A stretch of DNA of 64,000 bases, taken from Deltaproteobacteria bacterium. Its GTDB lineage: Bacteria > JADJOY01. The notes below the pieces were generated by a model. That model saw nothing but the letters and a program-made list of their open reading frames with translations. It made no database searches and was not told where the DNA came from. Shown piece after piece: positions 1 through 10,436 of the stretch. The stretch's first letter is position 1. Every line of letters starts with the position of its first letter. The position numbers and the translations under genes were made by a program. Where the stretch lies: assembly GCA_016713535.1 (NCBI GenBank), contig JADJOY010000001.1:124001-188000 (forward strand), given 5' to 3'.

Positions 1-260
1 GTCACCGGGAGCTGCGTGTAGACGTTCGCGAAGGCGAAACGCACGGGGTAGGGCACCCGCACCAGCTCGCACGTCTTGTAGAAGAGCACCGGGCTCTCCG
101 CCATGAGCTCGTCGCGGAAGGCGCGTGAGCGCTTGCGCACCTCCTCGAGGCGGGTGAGCGGCACGCTCGACGAGCGCGCACCGTAGAACGTCTCGATCGG
201 CGTGAACGGGGTGTCGTGCTTGGTGGCGCGGACGGCGCGAGCACTCTTGCGCGTGGCCAT
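1..260 (-). CDS. Hypothetical protein, N-terminal part (runs off the window)
   Basis: An ATG at 260 follows a GGAG-type ribosome site and opens a frame that runs off the left edge after about 86 codons. The visible protein starts MATRKSARAVRATK, a basic and probably flexible N-terminus. It continues with a helical, charged stretch and ends near YPVRFAFANVYTQLPV. Codon use is typical of the window. I do not recognise the family and see no signal peptide. It is transcribed away from the RluA-family gene, and about 100 bp separates the two start regions, which must hold both promoters. Confidence 0.6.
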   Translation of the reverse strand, partial: MATRKSARAVRATKHDTPFTPIETFYGARSSSVPLTRLEEVRKRSRAFRDELMAESPVLFYKTCELVRVPYPVRFAFANVYTQLPV

Positions 261-358
261 GGGGGTCTCCTCGCGGGCGGCGGTGACGGCGGAGGGAATC
301 TGGCACGCGGGGGGGCCCCGGCCAAAGCCTCACGGCGGCGCGCCCTATACTCGCGGCG

Positions 359-1120
359 ATGGATGACGCCGCGCGTGTGGTGAACGTCGTTCACGAGGAC
401 GACGAGCTCCTGGTGGTGGCGAAGCCGGCGGGGCTGGTGTGCCACCCGTCGAAGGACGGACCGCTCTCGAGCCTGGTGGGGCGCGTCCGCCTCCACCTCG
501 GCGAGGGCGCCCGAGCGCACCTCGTCAACCGCCTCGATCGCGAGACGAGCGGCCTGGTGCTGGTCGCCAAGTCCGAGTGGGCGGCGCGCACGCTCGGCAA
601 GGCGATGCAAGCGCGCTCGATCGAGAAGCGCTACGTGGCGATCGTGCACGGCCACGTCGAGCGCGACCGGCTCACGATCGACGCGCCACTCGGTCGCGAC
701 GACGAGAGCCCGGTGGGCATCCAGGACAAGGTGCGCGCCGACGGTGCCGCGGCGGTGACGGAGGTCGAGATCGAGCGGCGCTTCGCGAGCCGCCACGGCG
801 CCTTCACGCTGCTACGGCTACGGCCGCTCACCGGCCGCAAGCATCAGATCCGCGTCCACCTGGCCCACCTCGGCCACCCGCTGGTGGGCGACAAGATCTA
901 CGGCGGCGATCCCCACCACTACCTGGCGCTGGTTCGCGGCGAACTCGGCCTCGAGCGCCGCCGCGCACTCATCCTGCCGAACCACGCGTTGCACGCGGGC
1001 GAGCTGACGATCCCGTGGCGTGGCGAGGAGCGGCGATTCACGACCCCGCCCGAGCCGGGCTTCATGGCGTTCGTGGAGCGCGGCGAAGCACCCGAGCCCG
1101 CCGACTGGCCGATCACCTGA
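359..1120 (+). CDS. RluA-family RNA pseudouridine synthase
   Basis: Converts uridine to pseudouridine in rRNA or tRNA in the cytoplasm. The 253-residue protein carries the family's catalytic segment NRLDRETSG with the nucleophilic Asp at about residue 60. It also has the conserved LRPLTGRKHQIRVHLAHLGHP block near residue 160 and the GDKIYGG segment that follows. There is no S4 domain, so this is a minimal RluA/TruC-type enzyme; the exact target position in RNA cannot be read from sequence. Start ATG at 359 directly precedes the conserved N-terminal VVHEDDELLVVAKPAG strand. Confidence 0.92.
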   Translation: MDDAARVVNVVHEDDELLVVAKPAGLVCHPSKDGPLSSLVGRVRLHLGEGARAHLVNRLDRETSGLVLVAKSEWAARTLGKAMQARSIEKRYVAIVHGHVERDRLTIDAPLGRDDESPVGIQDKVRADGAAAVTEVEIERRFASRHGAFTLLRLRPLTGRKHQIRVHLAHLGHPLVGDKIYGGDPHHYLALVRGELGLERRRALILPNHALHAGELTIPWRGEERRFTTPPEPGFMAFVERGEAPEPADWPIT

Positions 1121-1273
1121 TCCGCCGCGACCGGGCGTCGAGGCGGCGCCGCGCCGTCCGGCCGCCCCCTTTCGGCCGAGGGTGACGCCAGTGTTACGAT
1201 CGTTCGACCGCTGAATGGCGACGTCGACCGATCCGCGCCGCGGCATGCGCGCCGCGCGCCCGAGGAGTGCCCC

Positions 1274-2347
1274 GTGACCACGCTCCCGACCCGCATCTGG
1301 CTCGCTCTAGGCTCGCTGCTCCTCGCCGGCGCGGCCGCCTCCGGCGCGCGTGCCGCCACGGTGTGCAACGGCGCCGCGTCGTTGTGCGCGAAGCCGTACG
1401 ACCAGGTCGCCTACGCGACCACGCACAATGCGTTCGCGAACGCCGCTCACGGCTTCGTCTTCAATCGCAACCAGACCTACGACATGACCCGCCAGATGCA
1501 GGACGGGATCCGCGGCCTGATGCTCGACGCGCACCCGTACCTCGGCAGCGTCTACCTCTGTCACGGCGAGGGCCTGTGCGCGCTCGGCAACCAGTCCCTC
1601 GCCGACGGCTTGACCGAGGTGAAGAGCTTCCTCGACGCGCACCCGCAGAACGTCGTCACGCTGATCTTCGAGAGCTACGTGACGGCCGCCGAAACCGCGA
1701 CCGTGTTCCAGCAGGTCGGCCTGCTCGATCCGGCGCACCCGTCGAGCGACTACCTCTACACCTACACCGGCGGTGCCTGGCCGACGCTCGGCGCGATGAT
1801 CGACTCCGGGGAGCGTGTGGTGGTGTTCAGCGACGTCAACGAGCAGGCGAGCTACCCCTGGTACCACTACCTGTGGAACACGCTGGTGTTCGAGACGCCG
1901 TACAGCGCCGCGACGGTGAACGATCTCACGTGCGCCGACAACCGCGGCTCGCCCAACAACGATCTCTTCATCCTCAACCACTTCCTCACCGGTCCGCTGG
2001 GCGCGTCGCCCGACCTCGCCGCGCAGGCCAACGTGAACCCGCTGTTCGTGAACCGAGCGCTCTCCTGTCAGAGCTACTACGGACGCATCCCGAACTTCCC
2101 GACGGTCGACTACTACGAGGTCGGCAACGTCTTCGACGTCACCGCCAGCCTCAACGGCACCACCGGCACCTGCAACGACCAGGACGGCGACGGCTACGGC
2201 AGCCCCGCGTCGGCAGCGTGCGCGCACCCCGGAGGCGACTGTAACGACGCCAACGCGTCGGTTCACCCCGGCGCCACCGAGATCCCGAGCAACGGGCTCG
2301 ACGACGACTGCAACGCGGCCACGCCCGGCGGCTGCAGCGCGCCGTGA
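1274..2347 (+). CDS. Secreted PI-PLC X-domain-like protein with MopE-like metal-binding tail
   Basis: A GTG start at 1274 follows CGAGGAG. The 357-residue protein opens with a signal peptide (hydrophobic stretch at residues 10-27, cleavage after an ARA-type motif). The body resembles the phosphatidylinositol phospholipase C X-domain: TTHNAF supplies His51, a second His97 lies in CHGEG, and a GIRGLMLD segment matches the active-site barrel strand. The last 60 residues hold DQDGDGYG and GDCNDANASVHPGATE with a DDDCN end. This is the Asp/Cys-rich putative metal-binding repeat of MopE-like proteins, common on exported deltaproteobacterial proteins. Substrate is unknown; a periplasmic or extracellular phosphodiesterase is likely. 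Confidence 0.82.
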   Translation: MTTLPTRIWLALGSLLLAGAAASGARAATVCNGAASLCAKPYDQVAYATTHNAFANAAHGFVFNRNQTYDMTRQMQDGIRGLMLDAHPYLGSVYLCHGEGLCALGNQSLADGLTEVKSFLDAHPQNVVTLIFESYVTAAETATVFQQVGLLDPAHPSSDYLYTYTGGAWPTLGAMIDSGERVVVFSDVNEQASYPWYHYLWNTLVFETPYSAATVNDLTCADNRGSPNNDLFILNHFLTGPLGASPDLAAQANVNPLFVNRALSCQSYYGRIPNFPTVDYYEVGNVFDVTASLNGTTGTCNDQDGDGYGSPASAACAHPGGDCNDANASVHPGATEIPSNGLDDDCNAATPGGCSAP

Positions 2348-2353
2348 TTTCTC

Positions 2354-2374
2354 GGGGGGCTGTTCCAGCCCCCC
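2354..2374 (+). terminator. Strong hairpin just after the PLC-like gene
   Basis: A perfect 9-bp stem (GGGGGGCTG / CAGCCCCCC) with a TTC loop starts six bases after the stop codon at 2345-2347. No clear T-run follows, so it may act as an mRNA-end stabiliser rather than a textbook intrinsic terminator. Confidence 0.5.
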
Positions 2375-2389
2375 GCGCTGGATTTCCCC

Positions 2390-2468
2390 GGGGTCTTTCC
2401 AAGACCCCGCCCCGTCCGGAGTGAATCCGGACGGGGCCCCACCCCGAATCCGGCGCGGCAACGCGCCG
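2390..2468. repeat. Three tandem hairpins in the intergenic block
   Basis: Three successive inverted repeats follow the first hairpin. GGGGTCTT/AAGACCCC spans 2390-2408 with a 3-nt loop. GCCCCGTCCGGA/TCCGGACGGGGC spans 2409-2437, a 12-bp stem with loop GTGAA. CGGCGCG/CGCGCCG spans 2451-2468 with loop GCAA. They share no sequence, only structure. No open reading frame here shows convincing protein features. Confidence 0.6.
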
Positions 2469-2617
2469 CGCGCCGCTGGCGCGGCCGATCGCCGTTCCGG
2501 GTCGTCGCTCGCATGTGCGAACCGAGGCGCGGGTCCCACCCCCGAGTCACTCGCTTCGCTCGTGGCGTCGCGAGGAGGCTGTGAATCGTTCAGTCTGGGT
2601 CGCTCGCGGAAGCCGCA

Positions 2618-2705
2618 TGGGCCCGGCGACGGGGGATCGAACCCCCGTCGCTACGATGGTTTTCGTAGCGCGGGGGGCTCCGTCCCCCCGCGGCGCGAGC
2701 CGGGC
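2618..2705 (-). other. tRNA-like 88-nt structure (three hairpins closed by a 7-bp stem, ending in CCA)
   Basis: Read on the minus strand, the segment starts GCCCGGC and ends GCCGGGC followed by CCA, so the two ends form a perfect 7-bp stem. Inside lie three hairpins. The first has a 9-bp stem around loop ACGGAG. The second is CTACGA/TCGTAG around AAACCA, shaped like a class II variable arm. The third is GACGGGGG/CCCCCGTC around TTCGAT, which contains a T-loop-like TTCGATC. A D arm is not visible, the first loop lacks U33, and there is no discriminator base if the stem is 7 bp. It is therefore not a canonical tRNA. It could be a degenerate tRNA, an atypical tRNA-like RNA, or a chance product of this hairpin-rich block. 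Confidence 0.35.
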
Positions 2706-2840
2706 GGGGGGCTATGCGCCCGAGCCCGTTCCGGTCCTTCCCGGGAGAGGGTCGCGCGCCGCGCGGCCGGCGATACGCGAGGATGTCGCGTCGCCCGATC
2801 CCTCGATCGCTGTACGAAACCGACGCTCGGGCCGCCTCCG

Positions 2841-2870
2841 CCCGTTGGCCAAGCACGGCGGCCAATCGGG
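2841..2870. promoter_or_regulatory. Inverted repeat upstream of lipoprotein gene
   Basis: CCCG-TTGGCC and GGCCAA-T-CGGG form a 10-bp dyad with one bulged base and a 9-nt centre, ending 45 bp before the lipoprotein start at 2915. It could be an operator or a leader hairpin. Between 2706 and 2914 I see no gene. Confidence 0.3.
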
Positions 2871-2914
2871 CGATCTGGCGCTACGATCGCGCCCGTTCCT
2901 TCTCGGAGGTGAGC

Positions 2915-4111
2915 GTGGCGCGATCGGCTCGACGGACGGGTGGGTGGTGGTGGGCGGCGGGCGCCGTGGCCGCGCTGGCCGGGTGTGGTGACTCCGGGGC
3001 CCCCGATCCGTTTCCCGAGTCCGAGATCCCGGGGATCACGCGCTATTTCGGCAGCGCCGCACCGGCCTCGACCAGCGAGCCCGAGCCGGACGTGGTGACC
3101 TACGAGTTCGATCCCGCCGACGGCCCGCAGTGCATGACCGGCGAGCCCTATCGGTTCTCGGTACGCGACGCGGGCTCGCGCGACCTGATGATCTTCCTGC
3201 AGGGAGGCGGCGCGTGCTGGTCGGGGCTCTGCCTCGCGATCATCAGCGCGCCCCCGGGCATCGCGCACGTCGACGTGTTGCGCACCGACAAGCCGACCAA
3301 CCCGTTCAAGGACACGAGTGTCGTCTACCTGCCGTATTGCGACGGCTCGATGTTCGCCGGCCAGGCCGAGCGAGACAGCGACGGCGACGGCGTGGTCGAT
3401 CGCATCTATCACGGCCTGCAGAACGTCTCGGTCACCCTGGACGTGGCCGCGCGCGAGTTCCCGTCGCCGCGGCGCATCTACCTGGTGGGCTCGAGCGGCG
3501 GCTCGTACGGCACGATCCCGGCCAGCGTGCTGGCGCGCAAGAAGTGGCCGTTCGCCGACATCCGGGTGGTCCAGGACGCCGGCCTCGGCATCGCGCGTCC
3601 CGGTGACCCGAGCTTCGTCGACGCCCTGCTCGCCGAGTTCGGCGCCGACGACGTGATCCCGGACTCGTGTGTCGACTGTACCGGGGACGGCCACATCACC
3701 AAGCTGGTCGAGTGGGGGCTCGAGCGCGATCCGGACCTCTCGGTCATGGCGCTCGGCGCGTACGAGGACTTCGTGATCGGGGACGTGTTCCTGGGCATCG
3801 GCGGCGCTGCCTACGCGGACGCGGTCGCGACCGAGACCGGCGAGCTCCACGCCCGCTTCCCGAACCGTTACAAGCGCTTTCTCGTCGACGGCCGCGAGCA
3901 CACGCTGACCCTCGGCTCGATCACCGGCCTCACCGGCAGCGACTTCGGCGCGCTGCTCGTCGAGCCATGGTGGAAGACGTTGCAGCTCCTCTCGGTCCAG
4001 CTCGGCGGCATCGACAGCGCCGAGCTCGACGGCACGACCCTCGCCACCTGGCTCGACGCGATGATGCGCGACGACGAGAAGGTGTTCCGCGACCTGACCG
4101 CAGCGCGCTGA
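2915..4111 (+). CDS. Lipoprotein, pectinacetylesterase-like alpha/beta hydrolase
   Basis: The GTG at 2915 is chosen because GGAGG sits just upstream and the product then begins with a classic lipoprotein signal: Arg-rich start, WWW-containing hydrophobic core, and lipobox LAGC. The frame is open further upstream to 2714 but that part is low-complexity. The 398-residue protein has the LQGGGACW oxyanion segment and the GSSGGSYG nucleophile elbow (Ser194) typical of the plant pectinacetylesterase/Notum-like hydrolases, and a later Cys-rich CVDC loop. A DSDGDGVVD stretch may bind calcium. It probably sits on the outer membrane and hydrolyses an ester; the substrate is unknown. Confidence 0.75.
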   Translation: MARSARRTGGWWWAAGAVAALAGCGDSGAPDPFPESEIPGITRYFGSAAPASTSEPEPDVVTYEFDPADGPQCMTGEPYRFSVRDAGSRDLMIFLQGGGACWSGLCLAIISAPPGIAHVDVLRTDKPTNPFKDTSVVYLPYCDGSMFAGQAERDSDGDGVVDRIYHGLQNVSVTLDVAAREFPSPRRIYLVGSSGGSYGTIPASVLARKKWPFADIRVVQDAGLGIARPGDPSFVDALLAEFGADDVIPDSCVDCTGDGHITKLVEWGLERDPDLSVMALGAYEDFVIGDVFLGIGGAAYADAVATETGELHARFPNRYKRFLVDGREHTLTLGSITGLTGSDFGALLVEPWWKTLQLLSVQLGGIDSAELDGTTLATWLDAMMRDDEKVFRDLTAAR

Positions 4112-4122
4112 GAGGGCGCCCG

Positions 4123-4617
4123 TCAGCCCGGCTCGCGAGCCGCGCGTACCGGCGTGGCGCCGAGGACGCGCACCAGCTCGCGGGGATCGATCGCCACCAG
4201 GAAGCCGCGCTTCCCACCGTTCACGTAGATCGTCGCGAGCGTGAGGATCGACTCCTCGACGTACACCGGCATCGCGCGCCGGAGCCCGAACGGCGAGGTG
4301 CCGCCCACCTGGTAGCCCGAGTGGCGGTCGGCGACCTCCGGCTTGCACGCCTCGATCGACTTCACGCCGAGGTGGCGCGCGAGCTCCTTGGTCGACACCT
4401 CGCGGTCGCCGTGCATGAGCACGACGAGCGGCCGGCGGGTCTCGTCCTCCATCACCAGCGTCTTGATCACGAGGTGCTCGTCGACGCCGAGCTCCCGCGC
4501 GGACACCGCCGTGCCGCCGCGCTCCTCGTATCGGTACGGGTGGGGCGTGAACGCGATCCTCGCGGCGCGCAGCGCGCGCACCGCCTGGGTGACCGGGACC
4601 TTGTCCTCTTTGCTCAC
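4123..4617 (-). CDS. ybaK: YbaK/EbsC-family Cys-tRNA(Pro) deacylase
   Basis: Hydrolyses misacylated Cys-tRNA(Pro) in trans. The 164-residue product from the GTG at 4617 has the usual family length. It shows the family landmarks: an N-terminal TQAVRALRAARI helix, LVIKTLVMEDETRRPLVVLMHGDREVSTKELA with the conserved lysine, and the late VGGTSPFGLRRAMPVYVEESI block. The GTG is the best start because residues before it have no family match. It is convergent with the lipoprotein gene, 11 bp from its stop. Confidence 0.88.
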   Translation of the reverse strand: MSKEDKVPVTQAVRALRAARIAFTPHPYRYEERGGTAVSARELGVDEHLVIKTLVMEDETRRPLVVLMHGDREVSTKELARHLGVKSIEACKPEVADRHSGYQVGGTSPFGLRRAMPVYVEESILTLATIYVNGGKRGFLVAIDPRELVRVLGATPVRAAREPG

Positions 4618-4701
4618 GGCGTGGCTCGGCTGCGGGCCGAAATACGCGTGCCCGAGCGTCGCGTCAATGTGCGATAACCGCCCCCGGCGGGGAGCCAGAG
4701 C

Positions 4702-5538
4702 ATGAGCGGATCGAACCACATCCTGGTCGCGGGTTTCGCCGACGTCGCGTCGCTGCGCCGCGCCTGGGAGAACGACATCTGCAAGGGGCGGCTCGCGGTG
4801 CCCGACGATCCTGCGATCGCGCTGCTCGCGCCGGTCAGCGTCGTCCTGGTGCTCGCGGGCGAGGAGCTGGCGCGGCTCGAGGCGCGCACGGTGCACCGCG
4901 GCGGCGGGTGGCTCGGGCTCCAGATCGGCGCCGCGCCCGATGACGCCCGTGCCGCGATCGAGGCCACGCTCGTCGCGCCGCCCGCGCCCCCCGAGCCGGT
5001 GCTGCTGGACGTGACGCCCGAGCTCGAGGTGCTGGGGGGGCACCCGGAGCCCGCGCTCGAGCCGACGCCGGCGGCGCAGCCCGCGGCTCCCGCCGATGAC
5101 GGCCCCCCCACCGAGCGCGCCACGGCCGACGCGCGCCCCATGGCGCTGCGATATCCGGACATGAGCGCTCCCGAGAAGATGCAGATCGCGCTGCGCGGGG
5201 ATCGAGACGGGCGGCTCATGGTGATGAAGGAGGCGAATCCCAACCTCCTCAAGTTCCTGCTGCAGAACCCGCGCACCACCCCGCAGGAGATCGCGGCACT
5301 CGCCGCCAACCCTGGCTCACCGCTCGATCTGCTCAAGCTGATCTCGGACCACCCGCTGCTGGCGCAGAACGAGGCGATCCGCGTGGCGCTGGTCAAGAAC
5401 CCGCGCGCGCCGGTGCCGCTCGTCAGGGTGCACCTCGAGAAGCTCTCGCAGGGCCAGCTCGCGCAGCTCGGAAAGAGCCAGCACCTCCGCGACGAGGTGC
5501 GGCGACTGGCGCTCAAGCTGGTGCTGAACCGGCGCTGA
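4702..5538 (+). CDS. Unknown protein with C-terminal helical repeats
   Basis: The ATG at 4702 has GGGGAG eight bases upstream. The 278-residue protein has three parts. An N-terminal domain of about 90 residues carries alternating hydrophobic strands and a GRLAVP-type turn, faintly like a PilZ-type barrel. A Pro/Ala-rich linker runs to about residue 150. A C-terminal helical domain repeats units such as NPNLLKFLLQNPRTTPQEI, ANPGSPLDLLKLISDHP and NEAIRVALVKNPRAP, which look like a small alpha-solenoid. There is no signal peptide. The domain order suggests a regulatory or scaffolding protein. I do not recognise a named family. Confidence 0.75.
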   Translation: MSGSNHILVAGFADVASLRRAWENDICKGRLAVPDDPAIALLAPVSVVLVLAGEELARLEARTVHRGGGWLGLQIGAAPDDARAAIEATLVAPPAPPEPVLLDVTPELEVLGGHPEPALEPTPAAQPAAPADDGPPTERATADARPMALRYPDMSAPEKMQIALRGDRDGRLMVMKEANPNLLKFLLQNPRTTPQEIAALAANPGSPLDLLKLISDHPLLAQNEAIRVALVKNPRAPVPLVRVHLEKLSQGQLAQLGKSQHLRDEVRRLALKLVLNRR

Positions 5539-5562
5539 AACGATTCCGCCCGGAGGTGTCTC

Positions 5563-7137
5563 GTGCAGGTCCCGCTGTTGGTGAACGAGTTCCTGCGACG
5601 CGCGGCGCTCCTCTATCCCCGCAAGCTCGCGGTCGTGGACGGCGAGCGACGCTTCACGTACCGCGAGCTCGAGGAGCGCGCCTTCCGCCTCGCCAGCGCG
5701 CTGCGCGGGCTCGGGGTGGGCAAGGGCGACCGCGTGTGCATCCTGAGCCCCAACTCGCACTTCTTCCTCGAGAGCTTCTACGGCACGAGCTTCATCGGCG
5801 CGGTGCTGGTGCCGCTCAACTACCGTCTGGTGGCCGCGGATCACGAATACATCCTGAACCACGCCGGCGTGCGCGTGGTGCTCGTCGACCCCGACTACAC
5901 GGCGGTCGTCGACGAGATCTGCGACAGGCTGGGCACCGTCGAGCACTGGATCGTGGCGGCCGACGCGCCGCTCGGACGGGCCGGCTGGATCGACTGGGAG
6001 CCGTGGATCGCCGATGCGTCCGCCGAGCCTCCGCCGGCCATCGAGCTCGGCGAGAACGACCTGGTCTCGATCAACTACACGTCGGGCACCACGGCGCGGC
6101 CCAAGGGCGTGATGCTCACGCACCGCAACTGCTACATCAACGCGTACTCGCTGATCGCGCACATGCGGGTCGCCCACGACGACGTCGAGCTGTGGACCCT
6201 GCCGATGTTCCACTGCAACGGCTGGGGAGGCGTGTACGCCCTCACCGCGATGGGCGGCACGCACGTCATCCTGCGCGCGATCGACGCCGAGCGCATCTTC
6301 ACGCTCATCGAGCTGGAGAAGGTCACGTTCGCGTGCATGGCGCCCGCGGTGCTGAACGCCATCCTCCAGTATCCGCACAAGGCGAAGCACACGATCCGCA
6401 CCCGGCCCCGCTTCACGGTGGCCGGCGCGCCGCCGCCGGCGGCGTTCATCGAGCGTCTCGAGACCGAGCTCGGCTGGGACTTCCTGCAGATCTACGGGCT
6501 CACCGAGACCTCACCGGTCCTCACCATCTCGGCGCCCGACCACCAGACCGAGAAGGCGGACTGGCCGCGGCGCGCGCGCGCGGGCGTGCCGGCCATCGGC
6601 GTCGACATCGTGTTGGTGGACGGTGACGGCAACCCGGTGCCGCGCGACGGCACCAGCGTCGGCGAGGTTTGCGCGCGCTCGAACGTGGTGTTCGAGGGCT
6701 ACTGGCGCCAGCCCGACGAAACCGCCAAGGCGATCCGCGACGGCTACTTCCACACGGGCGACCTCGGGGTCTGGGATGCGCTCGGCAACGTGAACATCGT
6801 CGACCGCCAGAAGGACGTGATCATCTCGGGCGGCGAGAACATCAGCTCACCCGAGATCGAGGACGCGCTCTACCAGCACCCCGCGGTGGGCGAGTGCGCG
6901 GTGATCGGAGTGCCGGACGCGAAGTGGGGCGAGACGCCCAAGGCGCTCGTGGTACTGCGTCCGGGAACCTCGGCCAGCGAGAGCGAGCTGATCCAGTTCT
7001 GCCGCGGGCGCATCGCCCACTTCAAGTGCCCGACCTCGATCGAGATCGTGGAGTCGCTGCCGCGGACCGCAACCGGCAAGCTGCAGAAGTTCAAGCTGCG
7101 CGAGAAGTACTGGACCGGGCCGCGGCGTGTGAACTGA
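5563..7137 (+). CDS. Long/medium-chain acyl-CoA synthetase (AMP-dependent)
   Basis: Activates a carboxylic acid to its CoA thioester through an acyl-adenylate. The GTG at 5563 has GGAGG upstream. The 524-residue protein has every core motif: YTSGTTARPKG phosphate loop near residue 170, YGLTETSP near 310, TGDLGVWD near 395, DRQKDVIISGGENISSPEIE, and the C-terminal RTATGKLQKFKLR with the catalytic lysine. Length and motifs match the fatty-acyl-CoA ligase group. It follows the unknown gene by 24 bp and is convergent with the kinase gene 17 bp downstream. It probably feeds the acyl-CoA dehydrogenases elsewhere in the window. Confidence 0.93.
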   Translation: MQVPLLVNEFLRRAALLYPRKLAVVDGERRFTYRELEERAFRLASALRGLGVGKGDRVCILSPNSHFFLESFYGTSFIGAVLVPLNYRLVAADHEYILNHAGVRVVLVDPDYTAVVDEICDRLGTVEHWIVAADAPLGRAGWIDWEPWIADASAEPPPAIELGENDLVSINYTSGTTARPKGVMLTHRNCYINAYSLIAHMRVAHDDVELWTLPMFHCNGWGGVYALTAMGGTHVILRAIDAERIFTLIELEKVTFACMAPAVLNAILQYPHKAKHTIRTRPRFTVAGAPPPAAFIERLETELGWDFLQIYGLTETSPVLTISAPDHQTEKADWPRRARAGVPAIGVDIVLVDGDGNPVPRDGTSVGEVCARSNVVFEGYWRQPDETAKAIRDGYFHTGDLGVWDALGNVNIVDRQKDVIISGGENISSPEIEDALYQHPAVGECAVIGVPDAKWGETPKALVVLRPGTSASESELIQFCRGRIAHFKCPTSIEIVESLPRTATGKLQKFKLREKYWTGPRRVN

Positions 7138-7154
7138 GCGAGGAAGCCGGGCGC

Positions 7155-10330
<3,176 letters not shown>

Positions 10331-10436
10331 CGATCCGGCGCCGGGAGGACATGCGCCGCCCGCGGCGGGCGAGCGGGCGCGGCGCCGGGATTCTAGCTGT
10401 GATCGACCGGACTTCCTGCGGGAAAATGGCGACAGG

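Noticed and set aside
2618-2705. Annotating this segment as a normal tRNA gene
   Set aside because: No D arm, no identifiable anticodon loop with U33, and no discriminator base. Kept only as a tRNA-like structure.
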